64,000 bases of DNA from Sphingorhabdus sp. M41. Its GTDB lineage: Bacteria > Pseudomonadota > Alphaproteobacteria > Sphingomonadales > Sphingomonadaceae. Shown here one piece after another: positions 28,981-36,640 of the stretch (the stretch's first letter is position 1; each line of letters opens with the position of its first letter). Under the pieces are notes generated by a model, which did no database searches, had not been told where the DNA came from, and saw only the letters and a list, made by a program, of their open reading frames with translations. The position numbers were made by a program, and so were the translations under genes. Location: the NCBI RefSeq assembly GCF_001586275.1, contig NZ_CP014545.1, positions 1,452,501 through 1,516,500 on the forward strand, given 5' to 3'.

Positions 28981-29550
28981 CTATTCCTGCATCCGCATCG
29001 CGACTTCGCTCATGAAGCGCGCATCATCATTTTTGGCCAGCCAGTCTGCTTCTGCGGCGATGATGCCCAGCATATCCGCCAGATCGTCAATTTCCGATTT
29101 GGCATAATTGCCCAGAACATGCCCTGTGACTCGCGCCTTGTGGCCGGGATGGCCGATGCCGATACGCACCCGGCGGAAATCCGGTCCGATATGCGCGATC
29201 ATCGATCTGATGCCATTATGGCCCGCTGCACCGCCGCCGCGTTTCACCTTGATCCGGAACGGCTCGAGATCCAGTTCGTCGTAAAAGACAGTGACATCTT
29301 CCGGCTGCAATTTGTAGAAATCGAGTGCTGCGCGCACGCTCTGGCCGCTTTCGTTCATGAAAGTCGCGGGCTTTAGCAGGACCAGCTTTTCGCCGCCCAG
29401 CCGCGCTTCCATGGTCCAGCCCTTGAATTTCTGCTTGGGCGGGGGAAAGCCATGCACTTCCTCAAGCGCGTCGATCACCATGAAGCCGACATTGTGCCGG
29501 TGCATCGCATATTGCGCGCCCGGATTGCCAAGGCCGACCCATAGTTGCAT
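28981..29550 (-). CDS. pth: Peptidyl-tRNA hydrolase
   Basis: A 189-residue enzyme that frees tRNA from peptidyl-tRNA dropped by the ribosome. GLGNPGAQYAMHRHNVGFMV contains the conserved Asn and catalytic His. FMNESGQSV, DELDLEPFRIKVKRGGGAAGHNGIRS and the Asp of YDELDL complete the site. Length is standard. It follows rplY on the same strand, separated by a terminator-like hairpin, an order common in bacteria. Confidence 0.96.
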   Translation of the reverse strand: MQLWVGLGNPGAQYAMHRHNVGFMVIDALEEVHGFPPPKQKFKGWTMEARLGGEKLVLLKPATFMNESGQSVRAALDFYKLQPEDVTVFYDELDLEPFRIKVKRGGGAAGHNGIRSMIAHIGPDFRRVRIGIGHPGHKARVTGHVLGNYAKSEIDDLADMLGIIAAEADWLAKNDDARFMSEVAMRMQE

Positions 29551-29592
29551 TTTCTAACGCTCTTCCAGCTCGCCTTGAGCTTGTTGAATGAC

Positions 29593-29636
29593 AAAAAAAC
29601 CGCCCATGCTTTGTAAATGTAGCATGGACGGTTTTT
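29593..29636 (-). terminator. Bidirectional-looking terminator between rplY and pth
   Basis: ACCGCCCATGCT (29599-29610) pairs with AGCATGGACGGT (29621-29632) with one G-U, flanked by seven A on the left and five T on the right. On the minus strand it follows the rplY stop and has a long T-tract, so it may limit read-through into pth. Confidence 0.85.
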
Positions 29637-29662
29637 CGTTACATTGTTTGATGGCTGAAGGT

Positions 29663-30325
29663 CTAGCTGTCTTCGCCCTCGACCGTATCGGCATCCTGCT
29701 CGGTGACTTCTGTTTCACCGGCTGCATCTTCTTCGGCTTCGTCGTCGGAAGATTTGAGCGCAGATGGTGCAGTCACGCCAGCAATAGTAAAGTCACGATC
29801 GGTGATCGAGCTTTCCGCGCCAGCGGGCAGGGTGATGCTGGAAATATGGATCGAATCACCAATTTCCAGTCCGGTAACGTCTATTTCGATCTGGTCAGGG
29901 ATATGATCCGCATCGCACATCAGGTCGAGTTCGTGACGGACAACGTTCATGACGCCGCCACGTTTCAGGCCAGGCGAATCTTCTTCGTTGATGAAGACAA
30001 CAGGAATGTTGACCTGTACCTTCGCGCCCTTTGCAAGGCGGAAGAAGTCAACATGGAGCGGACGGTCGGTGACCGGGTCAAAAGCAACATCCTTTGGCAG
30101 AGTGCGGGTTTTCTTCCCGTCGACTTCTACCTGAACCAGCGAGTTCATGAAATGGCCGGTGCCGAGAAGCTTGTTCAACGCACGTTCTTCGACGTGGATT
30201 GCAATGGCTTCTTTCTTGTCGCCATAAATAACGGCGGGGATACGGCCTTCACGACGCAGTGCACGGGAGGCTCCCTTGCCAGCCCGTTCGCGTGGCTCGG
30301 CTGAAATAGTCAGCTGATCACTCAT
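29663..30325 (-). CDS. rplY: 50S ribosomal protein L25 (CTC/TL5 form)
   Basis: A 220-residue protein that binds 5S rRNA. The N-terminal L25 domain (about 1-95) includes [24 protein letters not shown]. The C-terminal TL5 domain (about 100-185) includes [20 protein letters not shown]. An acidic tail follows ([22 protein letters not shown]). The long CTC form is usual in Alphaproteobacteria. Its own promoter is likely (TTGCTT with TATAGC 18 bases downstream). Confidence 0.95.
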   Translation of the reverse strand: MSDQLTISAEPRERAGKGASRALRREGRIPAVIYGDKKEAIAIHVEERALNKLLGTGHFMNSLVQVEVDGKKTRTLPKDVAFDPVTDRPLHVDFFRLAKGAKVQVNIPVVFINEEDSPGLKRGGVMNVVRHELDLMCDADHIPDQIEIDVTGLEIGDSIHISSITLPAGAESSITDRDFTIAGVTAPSALKSSDDEAEEDAAGETEVTEQDADTVEGEDS

Positions 30326-30398
30326 AATGTTGCTCCAAAAATAAGGTTTTGTTAGATTTCCGCCACGCCTCCAGGGTGCTCATGGTCGGAAAGAGGGC

Positions 30399-30428
30399 GC
30401 TATAAGGTCGGACCATCGCAAAAGCAAG
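30399..30428 (-). promoter_or_regulatory. Candidate promoter of rplY
   Basis: On the minus strand, TTGCTT (30428-30423), an 18-base spacer and TATAGC (30404-30399) lie about 75 bases before the rplY start. The spacer is one base longer than in the similar TTGCAW promoters of this window. Confidence 0.35.
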
Positions 30429-30450
30429 GGCTTTGCGGCGCGGAACCAGC

Positions 30451-31248
30451 CTAGCGGAAGAATCCGATCTGGGAACTCGTCGCCAGCAATATGCCGCTTT
30501 GCGACCAGATCTCGACCCGTCCGTCAGTGGCGCTGTTGCGGACAGTCGCGCCAGTCACTCGCAGCAGCATGAAATCGATACCGGCAGCCGCCAGATCTTC
30601 CTCGCTCGCGTAGATATAGGTCGCCATGGACACGGTAGAGCCAGGGCGGAATTGTTCGGTGACGAAAAAGGTTCTGGGCATTGGTGTATCGAGAATCGAA
30701 AGAAGGCTTATCCGGTCGACCGGACGACCGTCCGCTTCCCTGATCCAGACAATGGCTTCGGGCGAATCATTGACGGCGAACGGCATGCCCTTGGCGATGC
30801 GCTGGTCATAACGCGTAACCCATTCCGGTGCCATGGGGTTGACCGAGGGCAGGGCTATGGATTCTTCCGGCGATTTGGTCGTCGGCATTTCCACCTGATA
30901 ATCGATATCCGTGGGCCGACGGGTGCTGGTGACGATATCTGCTGCGTTCGTCAGCGAACCATTTTGCGACAATTCCACGCGCCAGAATTGCGTCGAGGAA
31001 CCGGCGCGAAGCAGCTTGACGGAGAGCGTTACCTCGCCGGGACCAACACCGGTCATGTAGACGATCTGCTGCGCAACCAGCGGTCCGCGGCATTCCGGAT
31101 GCATTGTCACAGCGCGCCCGGCTACTGCCGCGACCCAACCGCCAAAAGCCATTCCGGTGGGATTACGGTATATGTCGCTGGCCTCAATCGTAAACTGGCC
31201 ATCTCCCTGCGCGATTAGCGCGGTTTCCCGATCAAATATAAATGTCAT
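30451..31248 (-). CDS. Thioesterase family protein (double hotdog, TesB-like)
   Basis: A 265-residue protein with two hotdog halves, as in acyl-CoA thioesterase II: the first holds YRNPTGMAFGGWVAAVAGRAV, the second holds EQFRPGSTVSMATYIYASEEDL and LLRVTGATVRNSATDGRVEIWSQSG. It probably hydrolyses an acyl-CoA, though substrate and chain length are unknown. It is 13 bases from the TraB-like gene on the same strand. Confidence 0.8.
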   Translation of the reverse strand: MTFIFDRETALIAQGDGQFTIEASDIYRNPTGMAFGGWVAAVAGRAVTMHPECRGPLVAQQIVYMTGVGPGEVTLSVKLLRAGSSTQFWRVELSQNGSLTNAADIVTSTRRPTDIDYQVEMPTTKSPEESIALPSVNPMAPEWVTRYDQRIAKGMPFAVNDSPEAIVWIREADGRPVDRISLLSILDTPMPRTFFVTEQFRPGSTVSMATYIYASEEDLAAAGIDFMLLRVTGATVRNSATDGRVEIWSQSGILLATSSQIGFFR

Positions 31249-31260
31249 GCAATGCCCTGA

Positions 31261-32175
31261 TTATTGGATTTTTTCGATTTTATACCCGCGTTTCGCGAGC
31301 GTTTCCTGAACCGCATCCGGTCCGACGAGATGGGCCGCGCCGACAGCGACCAGCGAGGTTCCTGGCTTTTGCAGGCGCAAATCGAGTTGCTCCGCCCAAT
31401 TCAGATTGCGGGCCACCAGCAGATATTGGCGAGTCTTGGGATCGGTCAATATGCCAGCATCGGACAGCGTCACTATCTCTTCAATATTACCGGTCATCCA
31501 GGCGTTGAACAATTTTTCAAAGGCTTGCTGGGCATCGGCTGAATCTTCAATCACGCTGGTCAGCATTTGCCGCTGCTGCGCTTCTGGGAGCTTGTCGAAA
31601 TAACCCAGCTGCAGCTCTATGGTTTCAAGTGCCTCAATCGGCTTGCCCGATTCCTTAAACTGAGCGGTGAGTTTCTTCTCGACGCTGCTGCTGGAATCCA
31701 GTCCCAGTCCTCTGGTCTGGGCGGATGCCAGCGAGAGCGCCGCTGCCCAGGTTTCCATGCGGTTGAGCGTACGCTCGGAAATGTTGGATTGGTCGATGAT
31801 CCGGTCAAGGTCGTCGCGAAGTGATGGTTTGATCCGCGCATTCAATTTCTCCTGGCCTGGAGAAACCGCCAAGCGGGAAAATATCTTGGCGGCGCTCTGG
31901 GGATCATCCAGTCCCAGCACTTCGATCACCAGATGGTCCGAATCGGCAATTGCGGCCTCAAGGGCGGGTGTGCGCCATTGCACGTCGTTGGGCAGGATGT
32001 GGATCGTGCCGAACATATAGGCCACACCAACCTGTTCGGGCCGGGTGCCGGTTACCTTCCACATGGCAGGCGTGCCGGTCTTGACTGTATTCATGGTCAC
32101 CGGTTCGGGCGCATTGTTGCACGCAGCGAGCAACAATGGAGCGAAGAGCGACAGGAGTGCTGTAAAGATTCTCAT
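31261..32175 (-). CDS. TraB/GumN-family lipoprotein, second of a tandem pair
   Basis: A 304-residue protein. ATG 32175 gives a lipoprotein signal MRIFTALLSLFAPLLLAAC, with lipobox LLAAC. A much longer in-frame start at 32427 would overlap the neighbouring gene. Family motifs are YMFGTIHILPND near the N-terminus and VAVGAAHLVGPDAV near the C-terminus, the paired Gly-x-x-His elements proposed as metal ligands in the TraB/Tiki family. Biochemical role in bacteria is unsettled; eukaryotic relatives are metalloproteases. Confidence 0.87.
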   Translation of the reverse strand: MRIFTALLSLFAPLLLAACNNAPEPVTMNTVKTGTPAMWKVTGTRPEQVGVAYMFGTIHILPNDVQWRTPALEAAIADSDHLVIEVLGLDDPQSAAKIFSRLAVSPGQEKLNARIKPSLRDDLDRIIDQSNISERTLNRMETWAAALSLASAQTRGLGLDSSSSVEKKLTAQFKESGKPIEALETIELQLGYFDKLPEAQQRQMLTSVIEDSADAQQAFEKLFNAWMTGNIEEIVTLSDAGILTDPKTRQYLLVARNLNWAEQLDLRLQKPGTSLVAVGAAHLVGPDAVQETLAKRGYKIEKIQ

Positions 32176-32227
32176 GAGTCCTATCTGGTGTGCTTGCCGG
32201 GAAAAGAAAGTCCGGGGTTGGGAATAA

Positions 32228-33175
32228 TCAATATTCAATCCGTTCTGCAACAAGCCCTTTTTTCGCCAGAATCGCCTGCAGGCTGCTGTCTCCGGCAAGA
32301 TGGCCCGCGCCAACCGCCATGAATATGGTCCCCGGCTGGTCCATCCGCTGATCGACCCATTCGGCCCAATTGATATTGCGGTTGACCAGCAGCGTCTCGT
32401 ATACAAGATCATCTTCGAGGCCAGCATTCATCAGTTCGCCCAGCGCATCAACATTGGCGTTGGCCCATTCGACAACCATTTGTTCCATGCCTTCTGCCGC
32501 ATCATCAACAGTATCGACGGTGAAATTTAGAAATCTGATCTGCACCGCTTCGGGCAGATTGTCGAAAAATCCCAGCTGTTGCTCAGGCGTTTCTAGCCCG
32601 GTAATCTTCATCTCCCGGGCGGCCGCCTGTGCCAGCAATTCATCTTCGACCCCCTGATCAGCAGCATATCCGTTGCGCATCAGCGGGATTAGCGAAATAT
32701 TGACGCTGGCGAACCAGGGATCAAGCGGATCGAATGCGGCGACCGGCAGGTTCAGCCGTGTTAGAACCGCTTCATAATCTGCCCGGTCTTCAACGGTCAA
32801 TTTGTCGCGCAGCGAGATGCCGGTCTTGTCGATGGCCAGATCATTGACGATTTTCACCATCACGGCAGGGTCGGGTTTGATCATTTCCACCACCAACTCG
32901 TCCGATTCATCAAAGCTGGCCTTCACCGCCTCGTCGAACCAGGTCATGCCGGGCTTGAGGATATGGACGGTACCAAATAGATAGATGGTCGTGTCTTCGT
33001 CCTTGATTACCCAGAGGGCAGGGTCAGCGTCATCCGGCATGACCGCGGGTGTATCAGCAATGGCCGGCACCGCTTCGCTGCCCGCGCTGGCAATTTGCAC
33101 CTTCTCAGCCGGACAAGCCGTGAGTGACAGATAGAGCGGGAAGAGTAAGGTGCTGAAAAGCCAGTTACGCGGCAT
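32228..33175 (-). CDS. TraB/GumN-family protein, first of a tandem pair
   Basis: A 315-residue paralogue of the next gene. A signal segment MPRNWLFSTLLFPLYLSLTAC has a lipobox-like LTAC, so it is probably also a lipoprotein. Paired motifs are YLFGTVHILKPG and MAVGAGHLAGD, and the C-terminus RNINWAEWVDQRMDQPG is shared with the second copy (RNLNWAEQLDLRLQKPG). Start ATG 33175 was chosen over 33241 because it begins at the signal peptide. It is divergent from the molybdopterin oxidoreductase. Confidence 0.87.
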   Translation of the reverse strand: MPRNWLFSTLLFPLYLSLTACPAEKVQIASAGSEAVPAIADTPAVMPDDADPALWVIKDEDTTIYLFGTVHILKPGMTWFDEAVKASFDESDELVVEMIKPDPAVMVKIVNDLAIDKTGISLRDKLTVEDRADYEAVLTRLNLPVAAFDPLDPWFASVNISLIPLMRNGYAADQGVEDELLAQAAAREMKITGLETPEQQLGFFDNLPEAVQIRFLNFTVDTVDDAAEGMEQMVVEWANANVDALGELMNAGLEDDLVYETLLVNRNINWAEWVDQRMDQPGTIFMAVGAGHLAGDSSLQAILAKKGLVAERIEY

Positions 33176-33320
33176 GAAAAAGTTGCTCCGGCAGAAGGTG
33201 GGACGGGCTTCATTGAACAATTGACGACAAATGCCCAGCAAATTTTGCGCGATGATATTGTGGCACTGGCGACGGCCTCACAATTCTGTTAATCGAATGG
33301 TTAATTCAAGGAGTTTTCCG

Positions 33321-35420
33321 ATGAGCACGATTCACGCCCGTACCTGCCATATCTGCGAAGCCAATTGCGGCGTGTTGGTGGAGGTCGACGGACGAGAGAT
33401 ATTGTCGATAAAGGGCAATCCCGATCATGTACTGAGCCGGGGGCATATTTGTCCCAAGGCGACCGCCATTGCCGATTTGCAGGATGATCCCGATCGTCTG
33501 CACAAGCCGGTGAAAAAGGTTGATGGCCAGTGGCAGGAAATCGGCTGGGAACAGGCTTTTTCCGAAATTGCCGCCAAGTTGCTCGATCTCAAGGGGCAGG
33601 GCGCCAAGCCGGCCATGTATATGGGGAATCCCAGCGCCCATGATTACGGTATTTCCACCCAGATCAGCACCTTGCGCCACGCGATCGGAGTCAAGAATCT
33701 CTATTCCGCCTCGACGCTCGACCAGATTCCGCATCATGTCGTGCAATATCATATGTATGGTCACGTCAGTCTTGCTGCCGTTCCGGATATCGACCGCTGC
33801 CAATATCTGCTGATCATCGGCGGCAACCCGGCGGCGTCCAACGGCAGCATCTGGACGGTGCCCGACTTCAAGAAGCGGGTGAAGGAGATGCAGGCCCGTG
33901 ACGGCAGGCTGGTCGTCGTCGATCCGCGCCGGACCGAAACCGCAAAGCTGGCGGACGAACATCATTTCGTAAAGCCCGGTACCGACACCGCGCTCTTGAT
34001 CGGAATATTGAAAAGCATTTTTGATGCCGGGCTAGCCGATATATCGCGGCTTGACGCCCTTTTGGATGACAGCTGGAGCACCATCGAACCAGCGATTGCA
34101 GACTTTGATTTGGACCGGCTCTCCGCCCATTGCGGGATTTCGGTTGCCGCCATGCAGGATATGGCGGCGCAGCTTGCTGCCGACCAGCCCGCCGCAATCT
34201 ATGGCCGGATGGGGGTCTCGGTCTGCGAATTTGGCACGCTCAACCAGTGGCTGATCCAGGTGATCAATATCGCATCCGGCAATCTCGACCGCGAGGGCGG
34301 CACGATGGTGCCGCAGCCAGCGCTCGACACGATCAATCTGGTGGGCAGGGGGTCTGTGCGCACCGCCGAAACGGTGCGCGGCACAATGGCTTCGGTGATG
34401 AGCGAACTGCCGATGGTGACCTTTGCCGATGAAATGCTGCGCGACGATGACGAGCGGATTCGGTCGCTGTTCGTGGTCACCGGCAATCCGGTGCTGTCGT
34501 CGCCAGACGGGGCCAAGCTCGACCGCGCACTGGACCGGCTGGACCTGATGGTGTCGTTCGACATGTATGTCACGGCGACTAGCTGCCACGCCGACTATAT
34601 ATTGCCACCCTGCGGACCGCTGGAGAAGGACCATTATCCCTTCTTCTTCGGGCCGCTGGCGATCCGCAACTATGCCAGCTACTCGCCGGCGATCTTCGAA
34701 CTGCAGGACGGCGAGAAGACCGACTGGGAAATTATCGCTGAACTGGCACGGGAAATCCTGGCGCAGGACGGGCAGGACGTCCCCAATATCCGCGAACCGC
34801 GCGATGTGCTCGACGGCATGCTGCAAAGCTCGCCCGCCGGACTGACGCTGGCCGAGGTCGAGGCGGCGCCCAATGGCATAGATCTCGGGCCGCTGCGCCC
34901 GTGCATGGCCGAGCGGCTGCGCACCGAGGACGGGAAGATCCACTGCGCCCATCCCGATTTTCTCGCCGAGCTGCAGCGCTTCGCCGCAAATCTCGATAAC
35001 GAACAACCCGACAGTCTCCGCCTGATCGGCCGCCGCCATGTCCGCCAGAACAACAGCTGGCTGCACAATAGCAAGCGGCTGCTGAAAGGCCCTGATCGTT
35101 GCACATTGATGATCCATCCCGATGATGCGGCCGCCCGCGGATTGATAGATGGCGTCATGGCGTCAGTTTCCAGCCGGGTGAACCGCGTCGAACTCCCGGT
35201 CGAGATTACCGATGACGTCATGGCGGGCGTGGTCTCGATCCCGCATGGTTTCGGTCATGGCCGCAAAGGCGTCGGTCTGTCGGTAGCGCGCGAGAAGCCG
35301 GGGGTTTCGATCAATGACCTGACCGATACGGAGCGGTTTGATCCGCTGTCCGGCAATGCCGTGTTGAACGCAGTGTCGGTGACGGTGGAGAGAGTAGTGG
35401 AGATGGTGGCGGCGGAATAA
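33321..35420 (+). CDS. Molybdopterin-dependent oxidoreductase (DMSO reductase/formate dehydrogenase superfamily)
   Basis: A 699-residue enzyme. An N-terminal [4Fe-4S] binding set, C-x2-C-x3-C with a fourth cysteine in RGHICPKA, opens the protein (TCHICEANCGVLVEVDG). Bis-MGD segments follow: IGGNPAASNGSIW, VVDPRRTETAKLADEH, VTGNPVLSSPDG and LPPCGPLEKDHYPF, and a C-terminal dinucleotide domain starts LRLIGRRHVRQNNSW. SASTLDQIPHHV suggests there is no Cys/Sec Mo ligand at the usual formate dehydrogenase position, so the substrate is open. ATG 33321 has AAGGAG upstream. No twin-arginine signal, so cytoplasmic. Confidence 0.88.
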   Translation: MSTIHARTCHICEANCGVLVEVDGREILSIKGNPDHVLSRGHICPKATAIADLQDDPDRLHKPVKKVDGQWQEIGWEQAFSEIAAKLLDLKGQGAKPAMYMGNPSAHDYGISTQISTLRHAIGVKNLYSASTLDQIPHHVVQYHMYGHVSLAAVPDIDRCQYLLIIGGNPAASNGSIWTVPDFKKRVKEMQARDGRLVVVDPRRTETAKLADEHHFVKPGTDTALLIGILKSIFDAGLADISRLDALLDDSWSTIEPAIADFDLDRLSAHCGISVAAMQDMAAQLAADQPAAIYGRMGVSVCEFGTLNQWLIQVINIASGNLDREGGTMVPQPALDTINLVGRGSVRTAETVRGTMASVMSELPMVTFADEMLRDDDERIRSLFVVTGNPVLSSPDGAKLDRALDRLDLMVSFDMYVTATSCHADYILPPCGPLEKDHYPFFFGPLAIRNYASYSPAIFELQDGEKTDWEIIAELAREILAQDGQDVPNIREPRDVLDGMLQSSPAGLTLAEVEAAPNGIDLGPLRPCMAERLRTEDGKIHCAHPDFLAELQRFAANLDNEQPDSLRLIGRRHVRQNNSWLHNSKRLLKGPDRCTLMIHPDDAAARGLIDGVMASVSSRVNRVELPVEITDDVMAGVVSIPHGFGHGRKGVGLSVAREKPGVSINDLTDTERFDPLSGNAVLNAVSVTVERVVEMVAAE

Positions 35421-35440
35421 TCCCGTCACTGGAATACCCC

Positions 35441-35518
35441 CGTCATCCTGAACTTGTTTCAGGACCTCCACGGGCTGTGCGCGTTCTCAAGAGGTGCTGA
35501 AACAAGTTCAGCATGACG
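35441..35518. repeat. Dispersed palindromic repeat before glyQ
   Basis: CGTCATCCTGAACTTGTTTC starts the 24-base left arm (35441-35464). The right arm (35495-35518) is its near-perfect reverse complement, differing at two positions. The 30-base centre is unpaired. Related arms occur at 28870-28960 and 62297-62323. Confidence 0.85.
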
Positions 35519-35628
35519 AATAAGGTCGCAGATCAGGCCATTCCTCCCTTGACCCTCTGCCGCCCTTTCGCCAAAGCAGCGCGTAAATATTGCACCTCCT
35601 TTTTTGGCATGCGAAGAAAGTCTTCATC

Positions 35629-36501
35629 TTGACCGATACGAAGCCGCTCAGCTTCCAGCAGATCATCCTGAAACTCCATCAATATTGGGGTGATCGCGGC
35701 TGCGCGATCCTGCAGCCCTATGACATGGAAATGGGGGCAGGGACCTTCCACACGGCGACGACATTGCGGGCGCTTGGCCCCGATCCGTGGAATGCGGCCT
35801 TTGCCCAGCCTTGCCGCCGTCCGACCGACGGGCGCTATGGCGAAAATCCGAACCGGTTGCAGCATTATTACCAATATCAGGTGATCCTCAAGCCATCGCC
35901 GCCCGACATTCAGCAGCTCTATCTCGACAGCCTGTCGGTGATCGGCATCGATCCGATGCTGCACGACATTCGCTTCGTCGAGGATGACTGGGAAAGCCCG
36001 ACACTCGGCGCCTGGGGGCTGGGCTGGGAAGTCTGGTGCGACGGCATGGAAGTCACCCAATTCACCTATTTTCAGCAAATGGGCGGTTTTGACTGCAAGC
36101 CGGTGGCTGGCGAACTGACCTACGGGCTCGAACGGCTGGCCATGTACATCCAGGGCGTCGATAGCATTTATGATCTGGATTATAATGGCGCTGGAATGAC
36201 TTACGGCGATATCTTCCTGGAAAATGAGAAGCAGATGTCGGAGTGGAATTTCGAGGTCGCCAATACCGAAACCCTGTTCGACCTATTCAACAAGGCGGCG
36301 GCCGAGTGCGAAAATTGCCTCGACAAGAAATTGCCGATTCCCGCCTATGAGCAGGCGATCAAGGCGAGCCACGTGTTCAACCTGCTGCAGGCGCGCGGCG
36401 TGATCTCGGTACAGGAACGGGCCAGCTATATGGGCCGCGTTCGCGATCTGGCGAAGGGCAGTTGCGAAGCCTATATGACGAAAAACGGGTGGGCAGCGTG
36501 A
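35629..36501 (+). CDS. glyQ: Glycyl-tRNA synthetase alpha subunit
   Basis: A 290-residue class II aminoacyl-tRNA synthetase subunit from TTG 35629. A further in-frame TTG at 35590 would add 13 residues unlike the family. The catalytic fold includes [40 protein letters not shown] and [20 protein letters not shown], and the protein ends MTKNGWAA. The alpha subunit makes glycyl-adenylate, and the beta subunit binds tRNA. glyS follows after a 139-base repeat-filled spacer instead of being directly coupled. Confidence 0.93.
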   Translation: MTDTKPLSFQQIILKLHQYWGDRGCAILQPYDMEMGAGTFHTATTLRALGPDPWNAAFAQPCRRPTDGRYGENPNRLQHYYQYQVILKPSPPDIQQLYLDSLSVIGIDPMLHDIRFVEDDWESPTLGAWGLGWEVWCDGMEVTQFTYFQQMGGFDCKPVAGELTYGLERLAMYIQGVDSIYDLDYNGAGMTYGDIFLENEKQMSEWNFEVANTETLFDLFNKAAAECENCLDKKLPIPAYEQAIKASHVFNLLQARGVISVQERASYMGRVRDLAKGSCEAYMTKNGWAA

Positions 36502-36520
36502 TGGTACTAGACACCCTATT

Positions 36521-36632
36521 TTCCTCCCCGTTGCGCAGCAATGGGGAGGTGGCAGTCCGAAGGACTGACGGAGGGGTTGCCCCTCCACCACGCTTCGCGC
36601 GGTCCCCCTCCCCATGCTACGCACAGGGAGGA
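36521..36632. repeat. Palindromic repeat filling the glyQ-glyS spacer
   Basis: A left hairpin CCTCCCCGTTGCGCAGCAAT...GGGGAGG (36523-36549) and a block GTCCGAAGGAC precede GGAGGGGTTGCCCCTCC (36570-36586), GCTTCGCGCGG and a right segment CCCCCTCCCC...GGGAGGA (36604-36632). The motif set is recognisable as a repeat common in sphingomonad genomes (recollection, not a search). Its last bases form the glyS Shine-Dalgarno. Confidence 0.8.
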
Positions 36633-36640
36633 AGAAATAG

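Noticed and set aside
34032-35117. A 361-residue minus-strand frame.
   Set aside because: Shadow of the molybdopterin oxidoreductase; composition biased and without motifs.
35608-35631. A tiny frame MRRKSSS whose stop overlaps the glyQ TTG, considered as a coupling leader.
   Set aside because: Too short and without conserved or glycine-rich codons; no supporting structure.
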